This document shows positions 1-6,669 of a DNA stretch of 8,374 bases, one piece after another (positions within the stretch are counted from its first letter, which is position 1; the number at the start of each line of letters is the position of its first letter). The position numbers and the translations under genes are program-made. This DNA is from a bacterium (GTDB taxonomy: Bacteria > B130-G9), in NCBI GenBank assembly GCA_021160245.1, contig JAGHCW010000104.1:1-8374 (forward strand), in the 5' to 3' direction. The notes under the pieces were generated by a model that saw nothing but the letters and a program-made list of their open reading frames with translations, was not told the origin of the DNA and made no database searches.

Positions 1-231
1 AGCATAGACCACATAGAGGAACTCGCTAACGGGCGGGGTATGTTTGTCGGTCTGGGTGAGGATGTGTTCGACGAATACTGGATGAATTATGGTAGAATGA
101 TAATCAAGGGCAAGACAGGGAGCACAAAGACGCTGTCGAACCTAACAGACTTCTTAAATGCGAAAGGAATCGACACGGGGTTGATCAATCACCGCAGAAG
201 AAAAGCGAAGAGCCTGCCCCATGACAAGTGA
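1..231 (+). CDS. 3' end of an unidentified gene, possibly the partner of the downstream DNA methyltransferase
   Basis: The frame is open from the first base of the window to a TGA at 229-231, so this is the last 76 codons of a gene that begins outside; an internal ATG at 40 is probably not the true start. The visible part is hydrophilic, contains an acidic stretch (GEDVFDEYW), and ends in a basic tail (NHRRRKAKS). I do not recognise a family. The only clue is context: its last 11 bp overlap the start of a Dam-family adenine methyltransferase in the same direction, the tight coupling expected of paired restriction-modification genes. A cognate type II endonuclease or accessory protein is therefore a reasonable guess, but no catalytic motif is visible in this fragment. 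It is confidently coding because of the long open frame and the coupled downstream start. Confidence 0.6.
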   Translation, partial: SIDHIEELANGRGMFVGLGEDVFDEYWMNYGRMIIKGKTGSTKTLSNLTDFLNAKGIDTGLINHRRRKAKSLPHDK

Positions 232-1138
232 ACGAGTGCGCGTGCCGCCGATCAAGTGCCAGGGCATAAAGACGAAGCTCGTTGATTGGATTAGGGAGAA
301 TCTCCCTGGACAGATGCAGGGCACTTACTTCGAGCCATTCTTGGGTTCCGGAGTCGTCGCGTTTAACGTCCGTCCAAAGCGAGCCTTTCTAACAGACTCA
401 AATCCCCACATCGTGGCCTTCTACGAGCAGATAAAAAGAGGGCAGATAACCCCTCTCTTAGTATCGAAGTTCTTGGCAACCGAGGGGGGAAAACTGCGCA
501 CTTATGGAGCCGACTATTATTATGAGGTGAGAGATAGGTTCAATTCGCAGAAGGACCCACTGGATTTTCTTTTCCTCTCAAGGTCATGTTTCAATGGTCT
601 GATCAGATTCAATAGAAGCAAATCGTACAACGTGCCTTTTGGTCACAAACCCAATAGGTTCACAAAGTCCTACATCACGAAAATCTGCAATCAGGTAAAA
701 TGGGTTTCTCTATTGCTCAGGCGTAACGAAGACTGGACGCTGGCCTGTATGGACTTCAGAGAAGCGCTCTCGAGAGCGATGGCAACGGATTTTGTGTATT
801 GCGATCCGCCCTATTTGGGCAGACACATCGATTACTTCAATTCTTGGTCCGATATGGAAGAGAAGCAATTGAGAGAGACGCTAGACCAATCAGGGGCCAA
901 GTTCACGTTATCCACTTGGCTAAAAAACACGTATCGGACCAATGAATGTATTGACACTATCTGGGCTGGATTCCGAATGGTAACCCGAGAGCATTTCTAT
1001 CACATTGGTGCGAAGGAGACCAACAGGAATTCGATGACCGAAGCCTTGATTCTCAATTATGAGCACTCTATGAGCGAGAATAAGCCCATCAACAAAGTGG
1101 AACAGCTAGGTCTCTTCGAGTCGCTCATCCCGGCGTGA
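221..1138 (+). CDS. Dam-family (D12 class) DNA adenine-N6 methyltransferase
   Basis: This 305-residue protein should transfer a methyl group from S-adenosylmethionine to the N6 of adenine in a short DNA site. The D12-class order is complete. An N-terminal motif X region carries the KCQGIKTKL segment (residues 12-20). Motif I for SAM binding is FEPFLGSG (37-44), followed by an acidic ribose-binding stretch ending TDSN (58-61). The family signature FNGLIRFN is at 124-131, followed by YNVPFG (136-141). Catalytic motif IV is DPPY (195-198), and the C-terminal TEALILNY is at 273-280. Length is normal for Dam/DpnM relatives, many of which methylate GATC, but the target cannot be read from the sequence. 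The ATG at 221 lies inside the upstream frame (11 bp overlap), suggesting translational coupling; only a weak purine-rich ribosome site precedes it. Since an unrelated gene seems to precede it directly, it is more likely part of a type II restriction-modification pair than an orphan methylase, though the partner is unseen. It ends 66 bp from convergent leuS. Confidence 0.9.
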   Translation: MTSERVRVPPIKCQGIKTKLVDWIRENLPGQMQGTYFEPFLGSGVVAFNVRPKRAFLTDSNPHIVAFYEQIKRGQITPLLVSKFLATEGGKLRTYGADYYYEVRDRFNSQKDPLDFLFLSRSCFNGLIRFNRSKSYNVPFGHKPNRFTKSYITKICNQVKWVSLLLRRNEDWTLACMDFREALSRAMATDFVYCDPPYLGRHIDYFNSWSDMEEKQLRETLDQSGAKFTLSTWLKNTYRTNECIDTIWAGFRMVTREHFYHIGAKETNRNSMTEALILNYEHSMSENKPINKVEQLGLFESLIPA

Positions 1139-1204
1139 AAACGCCTGAACTCGACACCTAAGAGCTGGTCCATCCCCTTGGCTATTCGCTGAGCCCATAT
1201 TGCC

Positions 1205-3646
1205 TTACCCAACGACAATCGAGACAATGCGGCCTTTCACGTAGCGCTGGGTCTTGACGGTCTTGTCATCTACGTGGCGCTTCACGTTGGCGTCCCCGAA
1301 CGCAAGCTCCAGTATCTCGCCTTCTGAGACGTCACTTACGACCTCGAGCTTCGCCCTAATCTTGCCGTTGACCTGCACGGGCACAACGATCATCTTCGCC
1401 TTCGTCAGCGCCTCGTCAAACTCTGGGAAGCTCGCGTCAAAAACGCTTTTCTCATGCCCAAGTTGCTCCCAGAGCTCCTCCGATAGATGAGGCGCGAGTG
1501 GGGCGAGTAGTTTGATGAGGGCCTCGACCGCATCGCGATTCTTGTGCGCGTCGGATTTTGCGAGCGCAGTTTGCAGCTCCATGAGAGCGGATAGAGCCGT
1601 GTTGAAGTGGTAATGCTCAAAGTCATGGCGCACGCGTTTTATCGTAGTGTGCAGAGCGTGCAGATCGTCATCTGAGAGTTGCGGCTGCTTCCGCTCGCCC
1701 TGATAGCTCTTGATGTGTTTCTGGATGAGATTGAAAACCTTCTGCAGAAAGCGCGATATGCCGATGAGTCCGCCCTCAGACCACTCGCCGCCCTCGCGGA
1801 ATGGCCCCATGAAGAAGAGGGAGAGCCGTAGAACGTCGGCGCCATGCTGCTTTATTGTGGCGTCAGGATTGACTATATTGCCAAGTGATTTGCTCATCCT
1901 CTTGCCGCCGAGGTTGATGTCGCCCTGGTGACGAAGGCGAAGCGCCGGCTCGTCAAAAGGTAGATGGCCCAAATCGTGAAGGACTTTCGTTATGAATCGG
2001 AAGAATAGGAGATGCCCAACGGTATGCTCCGGCCCTCCGGTGTATTGATCGATGGGCAGCCAACGCCTCGTTAGGTCAGGATCGAACGGATGCGCATCGT
2101 CATGCGCGGAGGGATATCTCAGGTGATACCAAGACGAGCAGACGAACGTGTCCATTGTATCCGGCTCGCGCGTCGCCTCACCTCCGCACTTGGGGCAAGT
2201 CGCTCGCATAAACTCCGGCGAGCGGATAAGAGGAGACCTACCCGAACCGTCCGGCTCAAAGTTCGCCTCAATCGGCAGTTTGACCGGCAGATCGCTTTCT
2301 GGGACGGGGACCTCGCCACATTTGTCGCAGTAGATGATCGGAATCGGCGCGCCCCAGTAGCGCTGCCTGGAGAGAAGCCAATCTCGCAATCGGTATTGAA
2401 TCCTGAACTTGCCCAGGCCTTTGGAGGACAGCTCCTCAATGATTGCTTTCTTGAACTCATCGGAGGCCATTCCGTCGTTGTCACCGGAATTGACCATCGT
2501 TCCCTCGCCAGTATAGGCCTCATCGAATGGCGCTCCTGGTTCCTTCCCAGGCGCCAGGACGACCTCGCGAATCGGCAGGCTAAATTTCGTGGCGAACTTA
2601 AAGTCGCGCGTGTCGTGCGCGGGAACGCTCATAACTGCCCCAGAGCCGTAAGAGGCGAGGACGTAATCCGCAGTCCAGATCGGTATCCGGGCGCCATTTA
2701 CGGGATTGATGGCGTGGCTCCCCAGAAAAACGCCCGTCTTCTCCTTGTCGAGATGGACTCGCTCCAGCTCGCTCTTCCTCGCCGCCTGCTTGATGTATCC
2801 CTCGACATCAGCCCTCTGATCGGGGGTTGTAAGCGTATGAATGTCAGGATGTTCAGGCGCCAAGACCATGTAGGTTGCGCCAAAAAGCGTGTCCGGCCTT
2901 GTCGTGAAGACGGTTATCTTGATGTCGCTGTCGGCCAGATCAAACGTAACGTCCGCGCCCTCGCTACGACCGATCCAGTTTCGCTGCATAAGCTTCGTCG
3001 TGTCGGGCCAATCGACTTTATCGAGGTCGTCAATCAACCTCTGCGCGTAGTCCGTTATCGCAAAGAACCATTGGAGCATGTTCCTTTTGACGACAACGGA
3101 GCCGCATCGCTCGCACTCTCCGCCGACGACCTGTTCGTTAGCAAGCACGGTCATGCAGGAATCGCACCAATTGACGGGCGAATCCTTGCGATAGGCAAGT
3201 CCTTTCTTGTAGAGCTGCAGGAATAGCCACTGCGTCCATCGGTAGTACTCGGGCGTCGAGGTGTTGATCTCCTTCGTCCAGTCGAACATCGTGCCCAACA
3301 TGCGGAGCTGCTTCTTGATGAATTCAACGTTATCATGCGTCGAGACAGATGGATGGACACCGTGCTTGATTGCGAAATTCTCAGCTGGAAGGCCAAACGC
3401 GTCGTAGCCCATCGGCTGGAAGACGTTGTAGCCGCACATCCGCTTGAAGCGGCCGTAAGTGTCGCAGCCGGAATAGCAGTAAGCGTGGCCCATGTGCATC
3501 TTGGCGCCTGATGGATAGATGAACATCGCTAGGTTATAGAATTTGGGCTTCTCCGACCGCAAATCCGTCTCGTAAAGCCCCGATTTAGCCCATCGAGCCC
3601 GCCATTTCTTCTCAATCTTAACCTGGTCGTATTCATTCTCTTTCAT
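1205..3646 (-). CDS. leuS: Leucyl-tRNA synthetase
   Basis: This cytosolic class I aminoacyl-tRNA synthetase charges tRNA-Leu with leucine using ATP. The 813 residues are full length for a bacterial LeuRS. The HIGH signature appears as HMGH (51-54), after YPSGAKM; the KMSKS loop appears as RMSKS (583-587), after LGGK. The CP1 editing domain is recognisable from TTRPDTLFG (248-256) to GSGAVMSVPAHD (334-345), whose final Asp345 matches the conserved editing aspartate. Two four-cysteine clusters, C161/C164/C178/C181 and C440/C443/C484/C487, look like zinc-binding knuckles. The GGPEHTVGHLLFFRF segment (537-551) is typical of LeuRS, and the C-terminal domain holds VQVNGKIRAK. The ATG at 3646 gives the standard N-terminus. 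The gene starts only 3 bp after the stop codon of a methyltransferase remnant, so its promoter must lie inside or beyond that remnant. Its ribosome site is weak. No T-box-like leader can be accommodated immediately upstream. Confidence 0.98.
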   Translation of the reverse strand: MKENEYDQVKIEKKWRARWAKSGLYETDLRSEKPKFYNLAMFIYPSGAKMHMGHAYCYSGCDTYGRFKRMCGYNVFQPMGYDAFGLPAENFAIKHGVHPSVSTHDNVEFIKKQLRMLGTMFDWTKEINTSTPEYYRWTQWLFLQLYKKGLAYRKDSPVNWCDSCMTVLANEQVVGGECERCGSVVVKRNMLQWFFAITDYAQRLIDDLDKVDWPDTTKLMQRNWIGRSEGADVTFDLADSDIKITVFTTRPDTLFGATYMVLAPEHPDIHTLTTPDQRADVEGYIKQAARKSELERVHLDKEKTGVFLGSHAINPVNGARIPIWTADYVLASYGSGAVMSVPAHDTRDFKFATKFSLPIREVVLAPGKEPGAPFDEAYTGEGTMVNSGDNDGMASDEFKKAIIEELSSKGLGKFRIQYRLRDWLLSRQRYWGAPIPIIYCDKCGEVPVPESDLPVKLPIEANFEPDGSGRSPLIRSPEFMRATCPKCGGEATREPDTMDTFVCSSWYHLRYPSAHDDAHPFDPDLTRRWLPIDQYTGGPEHTVGHLLFFRFITKVLHDLGHLPFDEPALRLRHQGDINLGGKRMSKSLGNIVNPDATIKQHGADVLRLSLFFMGPFREGGEWSEGGLIGISRFLQKVFNLIQKHIKSYQGERKQPQLSDDDLHALHTTIKRVRHDFEHYHFNTALSALMELQTALAKSDAHKNRDAVEALIKLLAPLAPHLSEELWEQLGHEKSVFDASFPEFDEALTKAKMIVVPVQVNGKIRAKLEVVSDVSEGEILELAFGDANVKRHVDDKTVKTQRYVKGRIVSIVVG

Positions 3647-3649
3647 AGT

Positions 3650-3826
3650 CTATCCGTTGACCTCAAATACTCTCATCACCTCATCACCATAGTGATTGAT
3701 GACTTTCACCGCAATTTTGCCACTTTCAGGAGCGGCGAATGGGCGGCTTTCGGTTGCATATAACGCCGACCACGCCTCCTCGTCTATATCCGCCTTCAGC
3801 GCCCGCTTGAGTTTATTGTATCGAAT
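3650..3826 (-). pseudogene. C-terminal remnant of a type III-like (Mod) adenine DNA methyltransferase
   Basis: On the minus strand, between the DUF262 gene and leuS, a frame runs 58 codons from just after a TGA (3827-3829) to a TAG (3650-3652) and has no ATG near its start. Its translation includes YNKLKRALKADIDEEAW, ESRPFAAP, and GKIAVKVINHYGDEVMRV, ending FEVNG. I recognise this as the conserved C-terminal tail of COG2189-type site-specific adenine methyltransferases (Mod subunits); the closing INHYGDEV segment is characteristic. The SAM-binding and catalytic DPPY domains are absent, so it cannot be functional and is best read as the stub left when the rest of the gene was replaced. It begins 10 bp after the end of the DUF262 gene and stops 3 bp before leuS. 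A TACAAT (+ strand ATTGTA, 3815-3820) at its 5' end could serve as a -10 for leuS, but no good -35 accompanies it. The family call rests on memory of the motif and should be tested by a profile search. Confidence 0.65.
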
Positions 3827-3836
3827 TCAGGCCCAT

Positions 3837-5654
3837 TCATTCCCTGCTTTCCGTGCATTTGCTTTCCATCCCCCATACTTCGAATGCAAGTCTGGTCAAC
3901 ATTTTCTGACGGTTCTCAATCGCTCTTGAATCCCACTCATAGAATTGTATAAGGCCTTCTACAGCCCTATTTAGACGGCTATTCTGGCCAACATGAGGCC
4001 TTTCCACTAGAGATTCTGTGAGTAAGAAGTTGGACTGCGAATAATAGTCTCTCTTCTCCGCGTATTCTTTATTCGATGCTGAAATGTTGTGAGGCTCTTC
4101 TAATAGAGCTAGATTGCCGAGTTTGATAGCATATTCTCCATATTCATCCCGTTTGTCGAATTCACTTCTCTGTTTCTGCGATGGTGTCTGCGGCAGAATA
4201 TGCTCTACATGGACGGTCTTGGCGATATACTGCTTTAACCCAGTGCCCTTGTCCCCGTATGCTCTTCTGTCGATGTGCTCTGTGAGTTTAGCCAGAATGT
4301 ATCTCATCCGATACTGCTGAATGCGATCCTGAGCCAATTCTCTGAAAGCCAGCTCAAACCTATCTCTTCGACTATTCATATCCTGGACAAAGTTTGTCTC
4401 TACGAATGATTTAAGGTGCTGGGCGCTTTTGACATCTCGCAGCTGTCGGGCCCATCGGGCGAAGTTTCGTTCCAGCGTCTTAGTGGGTTCACGAGTGATG
4501 ATATAGCAGAATAGGAGTTTTTCGATCGCCTCACATAGCGGTCCGAACAAGTCTGGCGGCAGTTTCCTGCCCGCCATCAGCAGTATAAACTGCTGTCGAA
4601 GAGCCCCTCCGAGTAATGAGAGATCGTACAAATGCTGATTCCATTCTCCCCAAGCGTCTCTCTGGGACAGGAAGTTTGCATGGGCAGCGGCGCATTCGAT
4701 TAGTCGGTCAACGAATCCCAAAGGGTCGCTATCGATCCCACATCGGTTTGAATTCCTCGTAAACCACTCATGTATCTCATCCTCGCGAATGCCCCGACGC
4801 GAGTCAATCTCGTGATGAGCCATAATGAAATAACGCAGAAACCTAAGGGGCTTCTCTTTGCAGCTATCAAGTCTGTCAACCAGAGTTTTCCATCTATCTT
4901 TCAGCTTAGGATAGTCCTTACTCTCGACTTTCATAAACAGCATGTTTTTCAGAAGGTCCATTGCATTCAAACCCACGCCCCGGTCATTAATCGTCTCAAA
5001 GACCTTAAGTGCATTTGCTATGGTGGGCGTGACAATGCGTATCAATTTGACTCTTGTAGTAAGCACACCATGAAATTGTCGAAGTCGTTGTCCATCCGTA
5101 TCCAGGAAATCATGGAGAAAGATGGATACGCTTTGATAGGCCGATTTGATATTCCTGACGGATGCGGTCGTATCGGGGATATCGTCAACAGGGCAAGCTC
5201 CGGCAGCAATGCGCTCCAAAACTCCCTCGCTATCTTCATATTGAAGCGTAATCCTATATCTCTCGACCACCTCAAATGTCCTAGGATCGATCGCTGCGTC
5301 TGAGATCATAGCGTTAAGAACCTTATTCTGTTTCTTGCAGATTCTGTCAAGGGCGTCCCTTATTGCGCATAGAACCAAATAAAGAGTTGTCATGCGCTGT
5401 TGACCATCAATGAGCTGATAAGTTCCATCCGGGGCCTGACAAGCGACGACGCTGCCTAGAAAGTACTCTGCGCCAGGAATTATGTTCCCAGCCTCATCAT
5501 AGAACTCGTCATACACGTCCTGGAGCAGCCTTTCCACTTGCTCTTGTTGCCAGACATACTCTCTCTGGAAGTCTGGGACCGAGAAAAAGTCCTTAAAAAG
5601 GTCCCCGACGGAAAGATCTCTAGACTCGATTTTTATGTTATTTAGATCATTCAA
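3837..5654 (-). CDS. DUF262-DUF1524 (GmrSD-like) nuclease, candidate type IV restriction enzyme
   Basis: This 605-residue protein has the two domains of the GmrS/GmrD fusion family. The N-terminal DUF262 domain (about 10-260, ParB-like fold) shows FSVPDFQREYVW (24-35), FLGSVV (65-70) and the signature DGQQR (83-87), followed by a FETINDRG...DLLKN segment. The C-terminal DUF1524 domain (about 480-545) is a His-Me (HNH-like) nuclease. It has VEHILPQ with His485, LGNLAL (512-517) and N523 with SNKEY...K. Characterised members cut phage DNA bearing modified bases and use nucleotide hydrolysis through DUF262; whether this one senses hydroxymethyl/glucosyl cytosine, phosphorothioate or something else cannot be told. 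The start is TTG at 5654: no in-frame ATG lies nearby, the TTG overlaps the TGA stop of the preceding 54-codon ORF (TTGA), and the frame is closed by a TGA a few codons upstream. It is flanked by stubs of restriction-modification genes on both sides, which supports a defence role. No frameshift or missing signature is visible, so it appears intact. Confidence 0.88.
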   Translation of the reverse strand: MNDLNNIKIESRDLSVGDLFKDFFSVPDFQREYVWQQEQVERLLQDVYDEFYDEAGNIIPGAEYFLGSVVACQAPDGTYQLIDGQQRMTTLYLVLCAIRDALDRICKKQNKVLNAMISDAAIDPRTFEVVERYRITLQYEDSEGVLERIAAGACPVDDIPDTTASVRNIKSAYQSVSIFLHDFLDTDGQRLRQFHGVLTTRVKLIRIVTPTIANALKVFETINDRGVGLNAMDLLKNMLFMKVESKDYPKLKDRWKTLVDRLDSCKEKPLRFLRYFIMAHHEIDSRRGIREDEIHEWFTRNSNRCGIDSDPLGFVDRLIECAAAHANFLSQRDAWGEWNQHLYDLSLLGGALRQQFILLMAGRKLPPDLFGPLCEAIEKLLFCYIITREPTKTLERNFARWARQLRDVKSAQHLKSFVETNFVQDMNSRRDRFELAFRELAQDRIQQYRMRYILAKLTEHIDRRAYGDKGTGLKQYIAKTVHVEHILPQTPSQKQRSEFDKRDEYGEYAIKLGNLALLEEPHNISASNKEYAEKRDYYSQSNFLLTESLVERPHVGQNSRLNRAVEGLIQFYEWDSRAIENRQKMLTRLAFEVWGMESKCTESRE

Positions 5655-5815
5655 GACGAGGCCTCCACATCTTCAAAGAGCTTTCGCAGATCGTCCTCAA
5701 TCTGCATCTCAACCGCAAGCGTCTCCCGAATCGGTTCCAAGGGCTCCCAACCAGCCTGTCTCAGCAGGTCATCATAGATGATCCTGGCATCCGCCTCGGT
5801 CGAATAGTCCTTCAC
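5651..5815 (-). CDS. Small 54-residue protein translationally coupled to the DUF262 nuclease
   Basis: A GTG at 5815-5813 opens a 54-codon frame ending in TGA at 5653-5651. A very strong Shine-Dalgarno, AAGGAGG at 5829-5823, stands 7 bases before the GTG, and the stop codon overlaps the TTG start of the DUF262 gene in the arrangement TTGA. Both facts argue that it is translated and coupled to the nuclease. The product is acidic and helical-looking, with EADARIIYDDLLRQAGW at residues 7-23 and an acidic end (IEDDLRKLFEDVEASS, 39-54). The first part resembles the short N-terminal helix (EA-x-R...LL..AGW) of type I/III restriction subunits, but the similarity is too short to infer descent. It could be a dedicated partner or regulator of the nuclease, or a leader peptide whose translation opens the nuclease start. 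It has no recognised domain. Confidence 0.7.
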   Translation of the reverse strand: MKDYSTEADARIIYDDLLRQAGWEPLEPIRETLAVEMQIEDDLRKLFEDVEASS

Positions 5816-5822
5816 AGTCGGT

Positions 5823-5829
5823 CCTCCTT
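5823..5829 (-). promoter_or_regulatory. Shine-Dalgarno of the 54-residue ORF
   Basis: The minus strand reads AAGGAGG here, complementary to the 16S 3' end over all seven bases, with 7 bases before the GTG start. It overlaps the TAA stop (5830-5828) of the upstream remnant frame. It is the best ribosome site in the window and decides the GTG start. Through the stop/start overlap it may also set expression of the DUF262 gene. Confidence 0.75.
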
Positions 5830-6031
5830 AAAGCCCACCGGACGTCTGCCACTCGGGAAAGCGGTCCGCAAGACTCTTGTTCCTGGAATAAACTTCGCAG
5901 ACCAGACGCCCTCGGTCGATCTTGTTAGCCGTCCGGAGTTCGACTTGCTCCTTGAAGATGAGCCTCCACAATTTGTCATTAGCTGCTTTGAGCCTCGTTT
6001 TCGCGGCTTGGCGATTGGGACCAAGTAGGAG
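5828..6031 (-). pseudogene. C-terminal remnant of an unidentified gene upstream of the DUF262 module
   Basis: This frame opens after a TAG (6034-6032) and runs 67 codons to TAA (5830-5828). It has no obvious start codon with a ribosome site, yet its second half looks like real protein: LKAANDKLWRLIFKEQ (residues 14-29), then RTANKIDRGRLVCEVYSRN (33-51) and SLADRFPEW (53-61). I do not recognise the family. It stops 12 bp before the GTG of the 54-residue ORF, the spacing of operon neighbours, so it is probably the tail of the gene that once preceded the small ORF and the DUF262 nuclease. It overlaps, in a different frame, the Res N-terminal stub; the two switch over near 5980-6001. A one-base slip or indel in the run of four A residues on the minus strand (5998-6001) would join both into one protein of about 109 residues. 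Confidence 0.5.
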
Positions 6032-6180
6032 CTAATTCGCCGTCCATCGACTATTTCGTCGGTGATACCCTCTTCGCCAAACTTGAAATGACGCGTCGGC
6101 TCATTGTAAGGCGAATTGATAATCGGATTCTCGATTGTGATATCTGTCATTCGCATCGTCGCCTATGCACATTCGGACAC

Positions 6181-6240
6181 AAGGGATTCAGTTCAAGAAC
6201 ACAGGATGCCTGGGGGATACAGGTTCTTGAATCGCCCTTT
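6181..6240. repeat. Imperfect palindrome with a 9-bp perfect core stem
   Basis: TTCAAGAAC (6192-6200) and GTTCTTGAA (6223-6231) form a perfect stem around a 22-base loop. The symmetry continues imperfectly outward, with AAGGG at 6181 facing CCCTT at 6235-6239. The loop itself contains a smaller palindrome, CAGG/CCTG (6203-6212). It lies in the non-coding gap between the BMC operon and the Res remnant. It may be a terminator, a REP-like intergenic repeat or an operator; no U-run follows on either strand to make it a classical terminator. Confidence 0.55.
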
Positions 6241-6260
6241 CTGTGAGCCGACGCGGTTAG

Positions 6261-6284
6261 TTACCCCATGTGTATATGGGGTAA
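6261..6284. repeat. Perfect 9-bp inverted repeat downstream of the BMC operon
   Basis: TTACCCCAT (6261-6269) and ATGGGGTAA (6276-6284) are exact inverse complements separated by GTGTAT. It lies 34 bp beyond the stop codon of the minus-strand BMC shell gene, where a terminator for the aldolase-BMC transcript would be expected, and the stem is strong. No T-run follows on either strand, so it may instead act as an mRNA 3'-end stabiliser or a protein-binding site. The sequence evidence for the repeat is certain; its role is not. Confidence 0.6.
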
Positions 6285-6318
6285 ACGCCAGTGTCATCCA
6301 GACACCACGTCTGATAAA

Positions 6319-6615
6319 TTATTTCTTAGGAGCGGTCGTCTTGCCGATGGGCAGAACGTCCTCCAGGCTCGTGTGAGGCCTCGGGATAACGTGAACCGCA
6401 ACCAGCTCGCCAACACGCTTCGCCGCCTCGGCCCCGGCGTCAGTCGCGGCCTTTACAGCAGCAACGTCCCCGCGAACAAGCGCCGTAACATAGCCGCCAC
6501 CGATCTTCTCATACGTAACCAGCTTAACGTTGGCCGCCTTAACCATCGCATCCGACGCCTCGATCATAGCCACAAGGCCCTTAGTCTCTATCATTCCAAG
6601 CGCTTCACCATACAT
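6319..6615 (-). CDS. Bacterial microcompartment shell protein, single-domain hexameric BMC-H (PduA/EutM/CcmK type)
   Basis: This 98-residue protein is the standard hexagonal tile of a bacterial microcompartment shell. The BMC fold is visible from start to end: [18 protein letters not shown] (5-22), Lys26 at the position of the hexamer-edge lysine, [14 protein letters not shown] (37-50) and VHVIPRPH (74-81), with Arg79 matching the conserved inter-hexamer arginine. The pore loop K37-I38-G39-G40-G41 has glycine where PduA has serine at 40, predicting an open, uncharged pore. The ATG at 6615 gives the usual short N-terminus; the ribosome site is weak (GAGAG). It starts 54 bp after the class II aldolase stop on the same strand, so the two are almost certainly co-transcribed. 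Only one shell gene is in the window. A closed compartment also needs pentamers (BMC-P) and usually trimers, which must be elsewhere. Confidence 0.95.
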   Translation of the reverse strand: MYGEALGMIETKGLVAMIEASDAMVKAANVKLVTYEKIGGGYVTALVRGDVAAVKAATDAGAEAAKRVGELVAVHVIPRPHTSLEDVLPIGKTTAPKK

Positions 6616-6669
6616 CGTCTCTCACTGCTCCCACTTATGATCAAGCAAAATGCTCATTATGAACAACAA

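Larger units (their letters stand above)
5812..6156 (-). pseudogene. N-terminal remnant of a type III-like restriction helicase (Res, BPTD_3080-like)
   Basis: The first about 59 residues match the start of large DEAD-box restriction helicases of the type III Res group. They include TIENPIINSPYNEPTRHF (7-24), then EEGITDEIVDGRR (28-40), SSYLVPIAKPRKRG (42-55) and KQL. Intact relatives run to about a thousand residues, with helicase motifs and a PD-(D/E)xK nuclease. Here the frame ends after 114 codons and none of those domains is present. After about residue 59 the translation becomes serine/arginine-rich and unlike the family, while a second frame at 5828-6031 takes on protein-like character. 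The start may be the ATG at 6156 or the one at 6150, the latter giving MTDITIEN. Its stop overlaps the GTG of the 54-residue ORF (GTGA). I read it as the head of a broken res gene fused by deletion to another gene's tail. A domesticated short fusion protein is the alternative. Confidence 0.65.

Noticed and set aside
1139-1204. Possible bidirectional terminator between the methyltransferase and leuS
   Set aside because: The only symmetry (GGCT/AGCC around 1179-1196) is a 4-bp stem with no T-run; too weak to annotate.
2090-3226. 378-codon open frame on the + strand
   Set aside because: It lies entirely antisense to leuS, whose motifs and length are unmistakable, and its translation has no recognisable domain; it is a by-product of leuS codon use.
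4770-5303. 177-codon open frame on the + strand
   Set aside because: It is antisense to the intact DUF262-DUF1524 gene and shows no protein family features.
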